Notes under the pieces: model-generated
Told to the model about the DNA's origin: nothing
What the model saw: only the letters and a program-made list of their open reading frames with translations
Database searches by the model: none
Position numbers and translations under genes: made by a program
Assembly (NCBI GenBank): GCA_016719135.1
Contig: JADKAV010000026.1
Coordinates: 1-64,000 of the forward strand
Direction: 5' to 3'
Length of the DNA: 64,000 bases
From: Micrococcales bacterium
GTDB taxonomy: Bacteria; Actinomycetota; Actinomycetes; S36-B12; UBA10799
Part shown: in pieces, positions 27,450 through 35,937 of the stretch
Numbering within the stretch: the first letter of the stretch is position 1
Layout: each line of letters opens with the position of its first letter

Positions 27450-29123
27450 ATGGCCGACATGAAACCCCGCAGTTCTGTTGTCACCGATGGTTTGGAACGG
27501 GCGCCTGCCCGCGGCATGCTGCGCGCGGTGGGGATGAACGATCAGGACTTCGACAAGCCCCAGATCGGTGTGGCGTCGAGTTGGAACGAGATCACCCCGT
27601 GCAACCTGTCGCTCGACCGGTTGGCCAAAGCGGCCAAAGAGGGCGTACACGCCGCGGGCGGATTCCCTCTGCAGTTCGGCACGATCTCCGTCTCCGACGG
27701 CATTTCGATGGGCCACGAGGGCATGCACTTCTCGCTCGTGAGCCGCGAGATCATCGCCGACTCGGTCGAGACGGTCATAAATGCCGAGATGCTCGACGGA
27801 ATGGTCACGTTCGCCGGTTGTGACAAGAGTCTGCCCGGGATGATGATGGCCGCCGCGCGGCTGGACGTGGCGTCGGTGTTCGTGTACGCCGGCTCGATCC
27901 TGCCGGGCCGGGTCGGCGACCGCGACGTCACCATCATCGATGCGTTCGAGGCGGTCGGTGCCTGCGCCCGGGGGCTGATCACCCGGGAGGAGGTCGACGA
28001 GATCGAGCGCGCGATCTGTCCCGGTGAGGGAGCCTGCGGCGGCATGTATACCGCCAACACCATGGCCAGCATCGGGGAGGCGATGGGTTTGAGCTTGCCA
28101 GGTTCGGCCGCTCCGCCTGCCGTGGACCGTCGCCGGGATTCCTACGCGCGTGCGTCTGGGGAAGCTGTGGTCAATCTGATCCGGCAGGGCATCACCGCTC
28201 GCCAGATCATGACGAAGGACGCCTTCGAGAACGCGATCACGGTGCTGATGGCGCTCGGGGGGTCGACCAACGCTGTGCTGCACCTGCTCGCCATGGCCCA
28301 TGAGGCCGATGTGGACCTCGAACTCGAGGACTTCCACAGGATCGGTTCGAAGGTGCCGCTGCTCGGTGATCTGAAACCCTTCGGACGCTACGTGATGAGC
28401 GATGTCGACCGGGTCGGCGGCGTGCCCGTGGTCATGAAGGCGCTGCTGGACGCCGGGTTGCTGCACGGCGACTGTATGACCGTCACGGGTCAGACCGTTG
28501 CGGAGAACCTGGCCGAACTCGAACCGTCGGATCCCGACGGCAAGATTCTGCACGCGGTGGGTTCGGCGCTCGACAGTCACGGCGGGATCACCGTTCTGTC
28601 GGGCTCGTTGTGCCCGCAGGGGGCGGTGGTCAAGAGTGCTGGTGTGGCGGTGAACGTCTTCGAGGGGACCGCGCGGGTCTTCGAGCGGGAGCAGTCCGCG
28701 ATGGCTGCGCTGGAGGACGGCACCATCCAGGCCGGCGACGTCGTGATCATTCGCTACGAAGGGCCCAAGGGCGGCCCCGGGATGCGCGAGATGCTCATGA
28801 TCACCGGCGCGATCAAAGGCGCGGGACTCGGGCAGGACGTCATGCTGATCACCGACGGACGGTTCTCCGGGGGGACCACCGGACTGTGCGTCGGGCACGT
28901 TGCGCCGGAGGCGGTCGACGGCGGGCCGATCGCTTTCGTCCAAGACGGTGATCGGGTACGCATCGACATCGGCGAGCGCACGCTGGATCTGCTGGTGGAC
29001 GACGATGAACTGCAACGCCGCCGCGAGGGATGGGCCCCGCTGCCCCAGCGCTACACGCGCGGGGTGCTGCACAAATACGCGCGCCTGGTCGGGTCGGCTT
29101 CGCGAGGTGCGGTCTGCGACTGA
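27450..29123 (+). CDS. ilvD: dihydroxy-acid dehydratase
   Basis: A 557-residue IlvD/Edd-family Fe-S enzyme that dehydrates 2,3-dihydroxy-isovalerate and -methylvalerate to the 2-oxo acids in valine/leucine and isoleucine synthesis. Cluster and active-site motifs are CNLSLDRLAKA, GCDKSLPGMMMA, EGACGGMYTANTM, and GRFSGGTTGLCVGHV near the end. The length is normal. It is separated from the other ilv genes by about 1.8 kb and followed after three bases by a PII gene. Confidence 0.96.
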   Translation: MADMKPRSSVVTDGLERAPARGMLRAVGMNDQDFDKPQIGVASSWNEITPCNLSLDRLAKAAKEGVHAAGGFPLQFGTISVSDGISMGHEGMHFSLVSREIIADSVETVINAEMLDGMVTFAGCDKSLPGMMMAAARLDVASVFVYAGSILPGRVGDRDVTIIDAFEAVGACARGLITREEVDEIERAICPGEGACGGMYTANTMASIGEAMGLSLPGSAAPPAVDRRRDSYARASGEAVVNLIRQGITARQIMTKDAFENAITVLMALGGSTNAVLHLLAMAHEADVDLELEDFHRIGSKVPLLGDLKPFGRYVMSDVDRVGGVPVVMKALLDAGLLHGDCMTVTGQTVAENLAELEPSDPDGKILHAVGSALDSHGGITVLSGSLCPQGAVVKSAGVAVNVFEGTARVFEREQSAMAALEDGTIQAGDVVIIRYEGPKGGPGMREMLMITGAIKGAGLGQDVMLITDGRFSGGTTGLCVGHVAPEAVDGGPIAFVQDGDRVRIDIGERTLDLLVDDDELQRRREGWAPLPQRYTRGVLHKYARLVGSASRGAVCD

Positions 29124-29126
29124 GCC

Positions 29127-29465
29127 GTGAAGCTGATCACCGCGGTCATCAAACCCCACGCCCTGGATCGTGTGCGCTCGGCTCTGCAGGCGCAGGGCGT
29201 CGAGGGGATGACGGTGACCGAAGCCAGCGGGTACGGCCGGCAGCGCGGACATACCGAGGTCTATCGGGGTGCGGAATACGTCGTCGACCTGGTGCCGAAG
29301 GTCCGGCTCGAGGTTCTTGTCGACGATGACGACGCCGGACACATCCTGGACGTGCTGGTGTCCGCCGCGCGCACCGGCAAGATAGGCGACGGCAAGGTCT
29401 GGGTGACCGGGGTTGATGCGGTGGTGCGGGTGCGGACGGGCGAGCGGGGGGCGGACGCCCTTTAG
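29127..29465 (+). CDS. nitrogen regulatory protein PII (GlnB/GlnK family)
   Basis: A 112-residue PII trimer subunit, the cytosolic sensor of 2-oxoglutarate, ATP/ADP and thus nitrogen status. The T-loop is GHTEVYRGAEYVVD with Tyr46 and Tyr51, the latter being the nucleotidylation site in the family. Lys58 and the C-terminal GKIGDGKVWV signature are present. The start GTG 29127 is three bases after the ilvD stop, so it should be cotranscribed with ilvD. Actinobacterial PII usually sits in amtB-glnK-glnD; none of those is here, so this may be a second PII tied to branched-chain amino acid supply. Confidence 0.9.
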   Translation: MKLITAVIKPHALDRVRSALQAQGVEGMTVTEASGYGRQRGHTEVYRGAEYVVDLVPKVRLEVLVDDDDAGHILDVLVSAARTGKIGDGKVWVTGVDAVVRVRTGERGADAL

Positions 29466-29470
29466 CCGTT

Positions 29471-30424
29471 TTACGCCGCGGGGCTTTGGTCGGATCTGGT
29501 CACTGGCTGACCTGCTGCGTCCGAAGTCCCGGCGATTGCCTCCCGCAAGTCGTTCACGAACGACTCCGGGCTGTGCCGCAGCATGAACGTGGAGACTCGC
29601 AGCACTAGACCGCCGGTGCGCAACACCAGGCTGTTCTGTCGCTCGGTGTCCTCAGTCCAGTTCTCGGGGTCGAGGTGCTGCATTCCGTCGATCTCGACCA
29701 TGATGATTCGGCCGTCGTGGGCCTGGAATTCGGCATCGATGTACCTGTCCCTTCCCTTGGAGTCCTTGCGCCGGGACTGGCGAATCGGCTGGGGCAATCC
29801 GTGCTTGCGGCAAATCTGCGCGAACTCGTGCTCGTTGAGGCTGGACACGCCCGACGAGTACTCGTCGACGAGCTCCAAGAGCAGAGCCCTGCGGGCTGCC
29901 TGTGGGCGGCCCAGGAGTTCTTGACGTAGGCGCTTTGGTTTAGTGACCTCCTGCTGCAGCGACGAGAGGACCACGAACATGGCTTCCCGCGGTGTTCGTG
30001 CCCAGCCGCCGGCTTGAACGACGGCCAGGGTGGCGTTCACTCGAGGGATTCCTGAGACCTGTTGGGGGATTTGCAGGCGCGATCGGTGGACCTGGATCCA
30101 CGCGGGCCGACGATGGACTCGGGTGGATTCCGAGGTGATGACCTGCAAAGGCCATTGCAACGTCCCCCGCCAACCTTCCGCGAACAGAGCTGAGCGACCG
30201 GCCAGGCATGCCGTCGGGCCGCAATGCAGGACCGCTGCCCACAACCGTTGCCGTTCAGTTGGTCTGCAGGGCGCGGCGAGGTAGACCCGTGGCGTGACAC
30301 GGGTCCAGACGCCTGACGCCCGGGCCCGCTGCATCGCACGGCGCATCGTCGGAACCTGCCAATCGGCGATCACGTTGTCCTGCGCGCGCAGGAGTTGGAT
30401 TGTCGCTGCGTCTAGGTGCGGCAT
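29471..30424 (-). CDS. DUF559 nuclease-fold protein with AbiEi-like N-terminus
   Basis: A 317-residue protein. The N-terminal half resembles the winged-helix/AbiEi antitoxin-like region that often precedes DUF559 in actinobacteria (GVWTRVTPRVYLAAP, AAVLHCGPTACLAGRSALF). The C-terminal DUF559 domain has a PD-(D/E)XK-like core, with YIDAEF, then IIMVEIDGMQH, then NSLVLRTGGLVLRVS. The acidic and Gln/His residues expected for a Vsr-like nuclease are present. The last 20 or so codons overlap a diverged copy of the 92-bp repeat found just upstream of the gene. Function is unknown. It converges on the PII gene (five bases). Confidence 0.7.
   Translation of the reverse strand: MPHLDAATIQLLRAQDNVIADWQVPTMRRAMQRARASGVWTRVTPRVYLAAPCRPTERQRLWAAVLHCGPTACLAGRSALFAEGWRGTLQWPLQVITSESTRVHRRPAWIQVHRSRLQIPQQVSGIPRVNATLAVVQAGGWARTPREAMFVVLSSLQQEVTKPKRLRQELLGRPQAARRALLLELVDEYSSGVSSLNEHEFAQICRKHGLPQPIRQSRRKDSKGRDRYIDAEFQAHDGRIIMVEIDGMQHLDPENWTEDTERQNSLVLRTGGLVLRVSTFMLRHSPESFVNDLREAIAGTSDAAGQPVTRSDQSPAA
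29478..29534 (+). repeat. diverged copy of the 92-bp repeat core, at the 3' end of the DUF559 gene
   Basis: GGGGCTTTGGTCGG ... CTGCGTCCGAAGTCCC matches the first 57 bases of the intergenic tandem repeat at 30487, in the same orientation, at about 80% identity by eye. It codes for the C-terminal tail of the DUF559 protein. Confidence 0.65.
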
Positions 30425-30486
30425 ACCTTCATGGTGCGCTCTATCCAGGACGCGTGGGATTGCCTGTGGATAGTCGCTCGCGGGTG

Positions 30487-30760
30487 GGACTTTGGACGGA
30501 TGTGGTCAGTGGTTGACGTGCTGGGTCCAAAGTCCCGCCGGGACCGTGGCCTGTGCGCGCTTGCCGGGCCACCTGCGCGGACTTTGGACGGATGTGGTCA
30601 GTGGTTGACGTGCTGGGTGCAAAGTCCCGCCGGGACGGTGGCCGGACCGTGCCTGCCGGGCCACCTGCGGGGACTTTGGACGGATGTGGTCAGTGGTTGA
30701 CGTGCTGGGTCCAAAGCCCCGCCCGGGACCGTGGCCCCCAAAGTCCAGCGTGACCCCGAG
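30487..30760 (+). repeat. three tandem copies of a 92-bp unit with internal inverted repeat
   Basis: Units start at 30487, 30579 and 30671. Each begins GGACTTTGGACGGATGTGG and within the first 55 bases has the complementary arm GTCCAAAGTCC, so each unit can fold into an 11-bp hairpin with a loop of about 27 bases. Units differ at a few positions, and the third is cut short after the arm. This fills most of the 371-base gap between the DUF559 gene and the ilvB leader. It has no coding potential. Confidence 0.85.
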
Positions 30761-30783
30761 TTGGCAGCATCAGCCAGGCAGGT

Positions 30784-30795
30784 TACTCTTTCGGT
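30784..30795 (+). promoter_or_regulatory. leaderless -10 element of the ilvB leader peptide
   Basis: TACTCT (30784-30789), six bases before GTG 30796. Confidence 0.55.
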
Positions 30796-30831
30796 GTGCA
30801 GCAGTTCATTCTCGTAAGCGAGCGCGTCTAG
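30796..30831 (+). CDS. ilvB operon leader peptide
   Basis: An 11-residue ORF reading MQQFILVSERV from GTG 30796 to TAG 30831. It contains Ile-Leu-Val in a row, all three end products of the pathway. Stalling here when any of these charged tRNAs is scarce should change folding of the RNA downstream and let polymerase pass the terminator before ilvB. The position, composition and following hairpins match actinobacterial ilvB attenuators. Confidence 0.8.
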   Translation: MQQFILVSERV

Positions 30832-30854
30832 GCCCCAGAAGGCCCAGGCGCGCT
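30821..30854 (+). promoter_or_regulatory. ilvB attenuator: pause/antiterminator hairpin
   Basis: AGCGCG (from 30821) pairs with CGCGCT (to 30854), and inside it GGCC pairs with GGCC around CCAGAA. The first arm covers the last leader codons and stop, so a ribosome there would control whether it forms. Confidence 0.65.
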
Positions 30855-30855
30855 A

Positions 30856-30889
30856 CCCTCCGCAACCCATTTCGGGTCGGGGGGTTTTT
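30856..30889 (+). terminator. ilvB attenuator terminator
   Basis: CCCTCCG (30856-30862) and ACCC (30865-30868) pair with GGGT (30874-30877) and CGGGGGG (30878-30884), giving about 11 base pairs with a two-base bulge, then TTTTT (30885-30889). It ends 17 bases before the ilvB start. Confidence 0.8.
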
Positions 30890-30906
30890 CATTGGAAGGA
30901 AGCGCA

Positions 30907-32637
30907 ATGGCAGAGCACATGACCGGTGCGGCCAGTCTCATCAAGTCGCTGGAGCATGCCGGTGTGGACACCGTGTTCGGCATCCCCGGCGGCGCGATCC
31001 TGCCCGCCTACGACCCCCTGATGGACTCCGACCAGGTACGCCACATCCTGGTGCGCCATGAACAGGGCGCCGGCCACGCCGCCGAGGGGTACGCGCAGAC
31101 ATCCGGCAAAGTCGGGGTCTGCATGGCCACCTCCGGCCCCGGAGCCACCAACCTCGTCACGCCCATCGCCGATGCCTACATGGACTCGGTCCCGATCGTC
31201 GCCATCACTGGCCAGGTGCCCAGCACCGCGATCGGCACAGACGCCTTCCAGGAAGCTGACATCTCCGGCATCACCATGCCGATCGTCAAGCACAACTACC
31301 TCGTCACCGATCCCGCGGAGATCCCGCGCGTGATCGCCGAGGCGTTCCACCTGGCGGGCACCGGGCGGCCGGGGCCGGTCCTTGTCGACATCAGCAAGGA
31401 CGCCCTGGCCGCCCAAACAACCTTCGAATGGCCCGACGCGATCGACCTGCCCGGCTACCGGCCCACCACCGCGCCGCACGGCAAGCAGATCAAAGAAGCC
31501 GCCAAGATGATCGTCAAGGCCAAACGGCCGGTGCTGTACGTCGGCGGCGGGATCGTGCGATCGGGTGCCTCCCAGGAGTTGCTCACGCTGGCAGAGCTGA
31601 CGGGCATCCCGGTGGTCACCACGCTGATGGCCCGCGGCGCGTTCCCCGACAGCCACCCGCAGAACCTCGGCATGCCCGGCATGCACGGCACCGTCCCGGC
31701 GGTCGGGGCGCTGCAGAAAAGCGACTTGCTGATCGCGCTGGGAACCCGGTTCGACGACCGCGTCACCGGCAAACTCGACTCGTTCGCGCCCTACGCGAAG
31801 GTCATCCACGCGGACATCGACCCGGCCGAGATCGGCAAGAACCGCCACGCTGACGTGCCGATCGTGGGAGATGCCAAGGCCACCATCGCGGGCCTGATTG
31901 CTGCGCTGAGCGGCCGCAAGGACGACATCGATATCGCAGACTGGTGGGAAATCCTCAACGGGTGGAAGAAGCGCTTCCCACGCGGCTACGAGGAGCACCC
32001 GGACGCCCTCGAGCCGCAGTATGTGATCGAGCGCCTGGGTCACATCGCCGGACCGGACGCGATCTACTGCGCCGGCGTCGGCCAGCACCAGATGTGGGCC
32101 AGCCAGTTCATCGATTACGAGAAGCCCGGACACTGGCTCAATTCCGGTGGCCTGGGCACGATGGGCTACGCCGTCCCCGCCGCGATGGGCGCGAAGGTCG
32201 GCAATCCCGACGCCGTCGTGTGGGCCATCGACGGCGACGGCTGCTTCCAGATGACCAACCAGGAACTCGCGACCTGCGCCATCAACAACATCCCGATCAA
32301 GGTCGCACTGATCAACAACTCGAGCCTGGGTATGGTCCGGCAGTGGCAGACGTTGTTCTACGACAAGCGCTATTCCAATACCGACCTGCAGTCCCACCAG
32401 TTCCCGGACTTCGTGAAGCTGGCCGAGGCCTACGGGTGCTACGGCCTGCGGGCGAGCAGCCGCGAAGAGGTGGACGTCGTCATCGAGAAAGCGATGGCGC
32501 TCAACGATGCTCCGGTGGTCATCGACTTCCAGGTCCACCGCGACGCGATGGTCTGGCCGATGGTGCCTGCCGGTACCAGCAATGATCTGATCACGACCGC
32601 GCGCGACCTCGCGCCGGCCTGGGAACGGGAGGACTGA
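30907..32637 (+). CDS. ilvB: acetolactate synthase, large (catalytic) subunit
   Basis: A 576-residue ThDP enzyme that makes acetolactate or acetohydroxybutyrate, the first shared step of Val/Leu/Ile synthesis. Catalytic Glu52 is in HEQGAGHAAEGYA. The FAD-binding middle domain is present, and the ThDP/Mg motif is GDGCFQMTNQELATCAINNIPIKVALINNSSLGMV with the family's GDG...NN spacing. ATG 30907 has a GGAAGGA Shine-Dalgarno at 30894-30900. The stop overlaps the ilvN start. Expression is expected to be set by the attenuator directly upstream. Confidence 0.97.
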   Translation: MAEHMTGAASLIKSLEHAGVDTVFGIPGGAILPAYDPLMDSDQVRHILVRHEQGAGHAAEGYAQTSGKVGVCMATSGPGATNLVTPIADAYMDSVPIVAITGQVPSTAIGTDAFQEADISGITMPIVKHNYLVTDPAEIPRVIAEAFHLAGTGRPGPVLVDISKDALAAQTTFEWPDAIDLPGYRPTTAPHGKQIKEAAKMIVKAKRPVLYVGGGIVRSGASQELLTLAELTGIPVVTTLMARGAFPDSHPQNLGMPGMHGTVPAVGALQKSDLLIALGTRFDDRVTGKLDSFAPYAKVIHADIDPAEIGKNRHADVPIVGDAKATIAGLIAALSGRKDDIDIADWWEILNGWKKRFPRGYEEHPDALEPQYVIERLGHIAGPDAIYCAGVGQHQMWASQFIDYEKPGHWLNSGGLGTMGYAVPAAMGAKVGNPDAVVWAIDGDGCFQMTNQELATCAINNIPIKVALINNSSLGMVRQWQTLFYDKRYSNTDLQSHQFPDFVKLAEAYGCYGLRASSREEVDVVIEKAMALNDAPVVIDFQVHRDAMVWPMVPAGTSNDLITTARDLAPAWERED

Positions 32638-33161
32638 TGACCCGCCACACACTGTCCGTGCTGGTCGAGAACAAGCCGGGCGTGCTCGCGCGCATCTCCG
32701 GGTTGTTCAGCCGCCGCGGCTTCAACATCGAGTCGCTGGCGGTGGGTCCGACCGAGAACCCCGAGGTCAGCCGGATGACGATCGTCATCAACGTCGACCG
32801 GCTACCCCTCGAGCAGGTCACCAAGCAGCTCAACAAACTGATCAACGTGCTGAAGATCGTCGAACTCGACGATGAGCACTCGGTCCAGCGCGAGTTGGTC
32901 CTCGTCAAGGTGAAGACCGACAAGGGCATGCGATCCAACGTGCTGGAGATCGTGACGCTGTTCCGGGCCAAGGTCGTGGATGTGGCCCCGGAGACCGTGA
33001 CCATCGAGGCCACCGGTAGTCGCGACAAACTCGAGGCGTTGTTGCGCGTGCTGGAGCCCTACGGGATCAAGGAACTCGTGCAGTCCGGCGTCGTCGCAGT
33101 AGGCCGCGGCGGGAAGTCCATCGCCGATCGCTCGCTGCGTTCGGTCGATCGCAGCGCATAG
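32637..33161 (+). CDS. ilvN: acetolactate synthase, small (regulatory) subunit
   Basis: A 174-residue regulatory subunit. The N-terminal ACT domain (residues about 4-75: HTLSVLVENKPGVLARISGLF and RRGFNIESLAVGPTE) binds valine for feedback inhibition. A C-terminal ALS_ss_C domain (residues about 80-160) follows. The ATG shares a base with the ilvB stop, so the two subunits are translationally coupled. Its own stop TAG shares its last base with the GTG of the following antiporter gene. Confidence 0.96.
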   Translation: MTRHTLSVLVENKPGVLARISGLFSRRGFNIESLAVGPTENPEVSRMTIVINVDRLPLEQVTKQLNKLINVLKIVELDDEHSVQRELVLVKVKTDKGMRSNVLEIVTLFRAKVVDVAPETVTIEATGSRDKLEALLRVLEPYGIKELVQSGVVAVGRGGKSIADRSLRSVDRSA

Positions 33162-34228
33162 TGCAGCGGGCCGCCACGATCGCTCCGCCGATCGGCTTCG
33201 TCCTCGTCGTCGCGGTGTGGAATCGCAGTCTGGGCGGGCTGATAGCGGTGCTGGTGGCGCTGGTCCTGGTGGCTGCGGTGCTGGCTGCGGTCCACCATGC
33301 CGAGGTCGTGGCGCACAAGGTCGGCGAGCCCTACGGATCCCTGGTGCTGGCCGTGTCGGTCACGGTGATCGAAGTGGCCTTGATCGTGGCGCTGATGGCG
33401 TCCGGGGGAGCCAAAGCTGAGACGCTGGCGCGCGACACGGTCTTCAGTGCGTTGATCATCACGACCGCCGGGATCGTGGGCTTCTCGTTGCTGTCATCCA
33501 CGTTTCGGGGTCCGGTTCCAGTCGTCTACTTCAACTCCGAAGGCGCCGGTGCAGCACTGTCCACCATTGCGGCCCTTGCCGCGCTGACGCTGGTGCTTCC
33601 CACCTTCACGACCAGCGCCCCGGGACCCACTTTCACCGCCGGTCAACTGGCCTTCGCCGCGATTGCCTCGTTGACCCTCTACCTTCTGTTCGTCTTCGTG
33701 CAGACCGTGCGACATCGGGACTACTTCATCCACGAGGCAGGCGATGAGGACGAGCATGCCGAACCTCCGGCAACTGCCACCGCGGTGATGAGCTTGATTC
33801 TGCTTCTGGTGTCCCTGGTGGCCGTGGTCGGCCTGGCGAAGACACTTTCGCCGAACATCGAGTCGGCCGTGATCGGCGCGGGGCTTCCGATCGCTTTCGT
33901 AGGTGTGGTCATCGCCATGGTGGTGCTGCTGCCCGAGGGAATCGCTGCGGTCCGGGCGGCGCGTATCGGTCGCGTGCAGACCAGCCTCAATCTCGCATTC
34001 GGATCCGCGATGGCCAGCATCGGACTGACCATCCCGACGATCGCGATCGCCCAGATCTGGCTGCCTGTGCAACTGGTGCTCGGGCTGGGCCCGTTGCAGA
34101 TCACACTGCTGGTGATCGCCCTGTTCACCGCTGCGCTCACCGTCATCCCGGGTCGCGCCACTCTGCTGCAGGCCGGGGTCCACGTCGCGATCTTCGCGGC
34201 CTTCCTGGCGGTCTCGGTGGCCCCGTGA
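33161..34228 (+). CDS. ChaA-type Ca2+/cation:H+ antiporter
   Basis: A 355-residue membrane protein with about 11 helices in two halves, each with a CaCA-superfamily alpha-repeat: GEPYGSLVLAVSVTVIEVALI and LPEGIAAVRAARIGRVQTSLNLAFGSAMASIGLTIP. It belongs to the ChaA/CAX group that exchanges Ca2+, Na+ or K+ for protons. A short acidic loop (EAGDEDEHAEPP) separates the halves. GTG 33161 overlaps the ilvN stop by one base. It sits between ilvN and ilvC, an unusual place for an ion antiporter. Confidence 0.85.
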   Translation: MQRAATIAPPIGFVLVVAVWNRSLGGLIAVLVALVLVAAVLAAVHHAEVVAHKVGEPYGSLVLAVSVTVIEVALIVALMASGGAKAETLARDTVFSALIITTAGIVGFSLLSSTFRGPVPVVYFNSEGAGAALSTIAALAALTLVLPTFTTSAPGPTFTAGQLAFAAIASLTLYLLFVFVQTVRHRDYFIHEAGDEDEHAEPPATATAVMSLILLLVSLVAVVGLAKTLSPNIESAVIGAGLPIAFVGVVIAMVVLLPEGIAAVRAARIGRVQTSLNLAFGSAMASIGLTIPTIAIAQIWLPVQLVLGLGPLQITLLVIALFTAALTVIPGRATLLQAGVHVAIFAAFLAVSVAP

Positions 34229-34285
34229 CCTCAACGCCCGCTGACCTGAGAGACTGTGCAGAATCCACCCGTACAAGGAGAAGAA

Positions 34286-35311
34286 GTGGCTGAACTGTTT
34301 TACGAAGACGACGCCGACCTGTCGATCATCCAGGGCCGCAAGGTGGCCATTCTGGGATACGGGTCGCAGGGGCACGCCCACGCGCTGAACCTGCGCGACT
34401 CGGGTGTGGACGTACGGGTGGGCCTGGTTGAAGGCTCGAAGTCGCGACCCAAGGCCGAGGCTGAAGGACTGCGGGTCGTCGATCCGGCCACCGCGTGCGC
34501 CGAGGCCGATCTGATCATGGTGCTGGTCCCGGACCCCGCCCAGCGCGGGCTGTACGCCCAGGCGATCGCCGACAACCTGAAGGCCGGCGACGCGCTGTTC
34601 TTCGCCCACGGTTTCAACATCCGTTTCGGCTACATCCAGCCGCCGGCCGATGTCGACGTGTGCATGGTCGCCCCGAAGGGTCCGGGCCATCTGGTGCGGC
34701 GCGAGTACACCTCCGGTCGCGGTGTGCCGTGCATCGTGGCCGTCGAACAGGACGCCACTGGCAACGCCTGGCCGCTGACGCTGTCGTACGCGCGCGCCAT
34801 GGGAAGCCTGCGCGCAGGTGGCATCAAGTCGACGTTCACCGAGGAGACCGAGACCGACCTGTTCGGTGAGCAGGCCGTGCTGTGTGGTGGCGCCTCCGCA
34901 CTGGTGCAGTCCGGTTTCGAAACCCTGGTCGAGGCGGGATATCAGCCCGAGGTGGCCTACTTCGAGTGCCTGCACGAACTCAAACTGATCGTGGATCTGA
35001 TGTACGAAGGTGGTATCGCCAAACAGCGCTGGAGCGTCTCCGACACCGCCGAATACGGCGATTACGTCTCCGGCCCGCGGGTCATCGACGCACAGGTCAA
35101 GGAGAACATGAAGGCCGTGCTCGGCGACATTCAGTCTGGTGCGTTCGCGAAGCGTTTCATCGACGACCAGGACGCCGGAGCTCCCGAGTTCGCGTCGCTG
35201 CGCAAGGCCGGCGAGGAGCACCAGATCGAAGAGGTCGGTCGTGAGCTTCGTCAGCTGATGGCATGGGTGGCCACCGACGACGACTACACCGAGGGCACCG
35301 CCGCTCGATGA
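34286..35311 (+). CDS. ilvC: ketol-acid reductoisomerase (NADP+), class I
   Basis: A 341-residue enzyme that isomerises and reduces acetolactate to dihydroxy-isovalerate (and the Ile equivalent). The N-terminal Rossmann motif is GYGSQGHAHALNLRDSG. The C-terminal knotted helical domain has EETETDLFGEQAVLCGG with the Mg-binding Asp/Glu, and CLHELKLIVDLMYEGG. GTG 34286 follows AAGGAG at 34275-34280. It is downstream of ilvB-ilvN with the chaA-like gene between, all on one strand with gaps under 60 bases. The stop overlaps the next ATG. Confidence 0.96.
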   Translation: MAELFYEDDADLSIIQGRKVAILGYGSQGHAHALNLRDSGVDVRVGLVEGSKSRPKAEAEGLRVVDPATACAEADLIMVLVPDPAQRGLYAQAIADNLKAGDALFFAHGFNIRFGYIQPPADVDVCMVAPKGPGHLVRREYTSGRGVPCIVAVEQDATGNAWPLTLSYARAMGSLRAGGIKSTFTEETETDLFGEQAVLCGGASALVQSGFETLVEAGYQPEVAYFECLHELKLIVDLMYEGGIAKQRWSVSDTAEYGDYVSGPRVIDAQVKENMKAVLGDIQSGAFAKRFIDDQDAGAPEFASLRKAGEEHQIEEVGRELRQLMAWVATDDDYTEGTAAR

Positions 35312-35919
35312 GCCGCCGGGGGATCCACCTGCCGGAGCGCATTGTCGCGTTCAGCGACGGGGTGGTGGCGATCGCCATCACCTTGTTGCTGTTGCCGCTG
35401 GCCGAGCTGAAACTGCCCAGCGACGGCCGGATCACGACCCTCATCGGGGAGAACGCTGCGCTGCTGGGTGGTCTGACGCTGACCTGGGTGATCATCGCCA
35501 TCTTCTGGTTGGCCCATCACCGGCTGTTCGCGCACATCGTCGGTGTCGATCAGACCATCATGTGGCTGAACTTCGGGTGGCTTTTCGCGATCGCGGTGCT
35601 GCCGCTGCCGACGAACCTGGACATCGCCAACCCCCCGACGCCACAGGTAACGGGTTTCTACGTCGGCTGGATGCTGCTCATCAGTCTGCTGCAGACGGCC
35701 ATCTTCTGGCACGCGCGGCGAACTCCCGGACTGATGGACGAGGAGTACAAGGGGTCCTACCAAGCGCGGTCGGCGCAAGTTCGGAGTCTGCTGGTCGCCA
35801 CAGTCTTCGCCGTGAGCCTAGTGGTGGCGTTCATCCAGCCGGACGTGGCGACATTCGTGCTCCTGTTGCTGTTCTTCCTCGACCCGGTGGCCGCCCGGAT
35901 CGTGCGGTCTCGCGGCTGA
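35308..35919 (+). CDS. TMEM175-family potassium channel (DUF1211)
   Basis: A 203-residue membrane protein with six predicted helices. Helix 1 carries the family signature RIVAFSDGVVAIAITLLLL; FSD is the selectivity and packing motif of bacterial TMEM175 K+ channels, which form tetramers of six-helix subunits. ATG 35308 overlaps the ilvC stop (ATGA). It therefore belongs to the ilvB operon, the second ion-transport gene in it. Confidence 0.85.
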   Translation: MSRRGIHLPERIVAFSDGVVAIAITLLLLPLAELKLPSDGRITTLIGENAALLGGLTLTWVIIAIFWLAHHRLFAHIVGVDQTIMWLNFGWLFAIAVLPLPTNLDIANPPTPQVTGFYVGWMLLISLLQTAIFWHARRTPGLMDEEYKGSYQARSAQVRSLLVATVFAVSLVVAFIQPDVATFVLLLLFFLDPVAARIVRSRG

Positions 35920-35937
35920 CGTCGGGCGCGAAGAGTC

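Noticed and set aside
30487..30760. CRISPR array
   Set aside because: The three units are contiguous 92-bp copies with almost no variation; there are no spacers and no cas genes.
30784..30906. T-box riboswitch before ilvB
   Set aside because: No T-box consensus or specifier stem is present, while a full leader-peptide attenuator explains the region.
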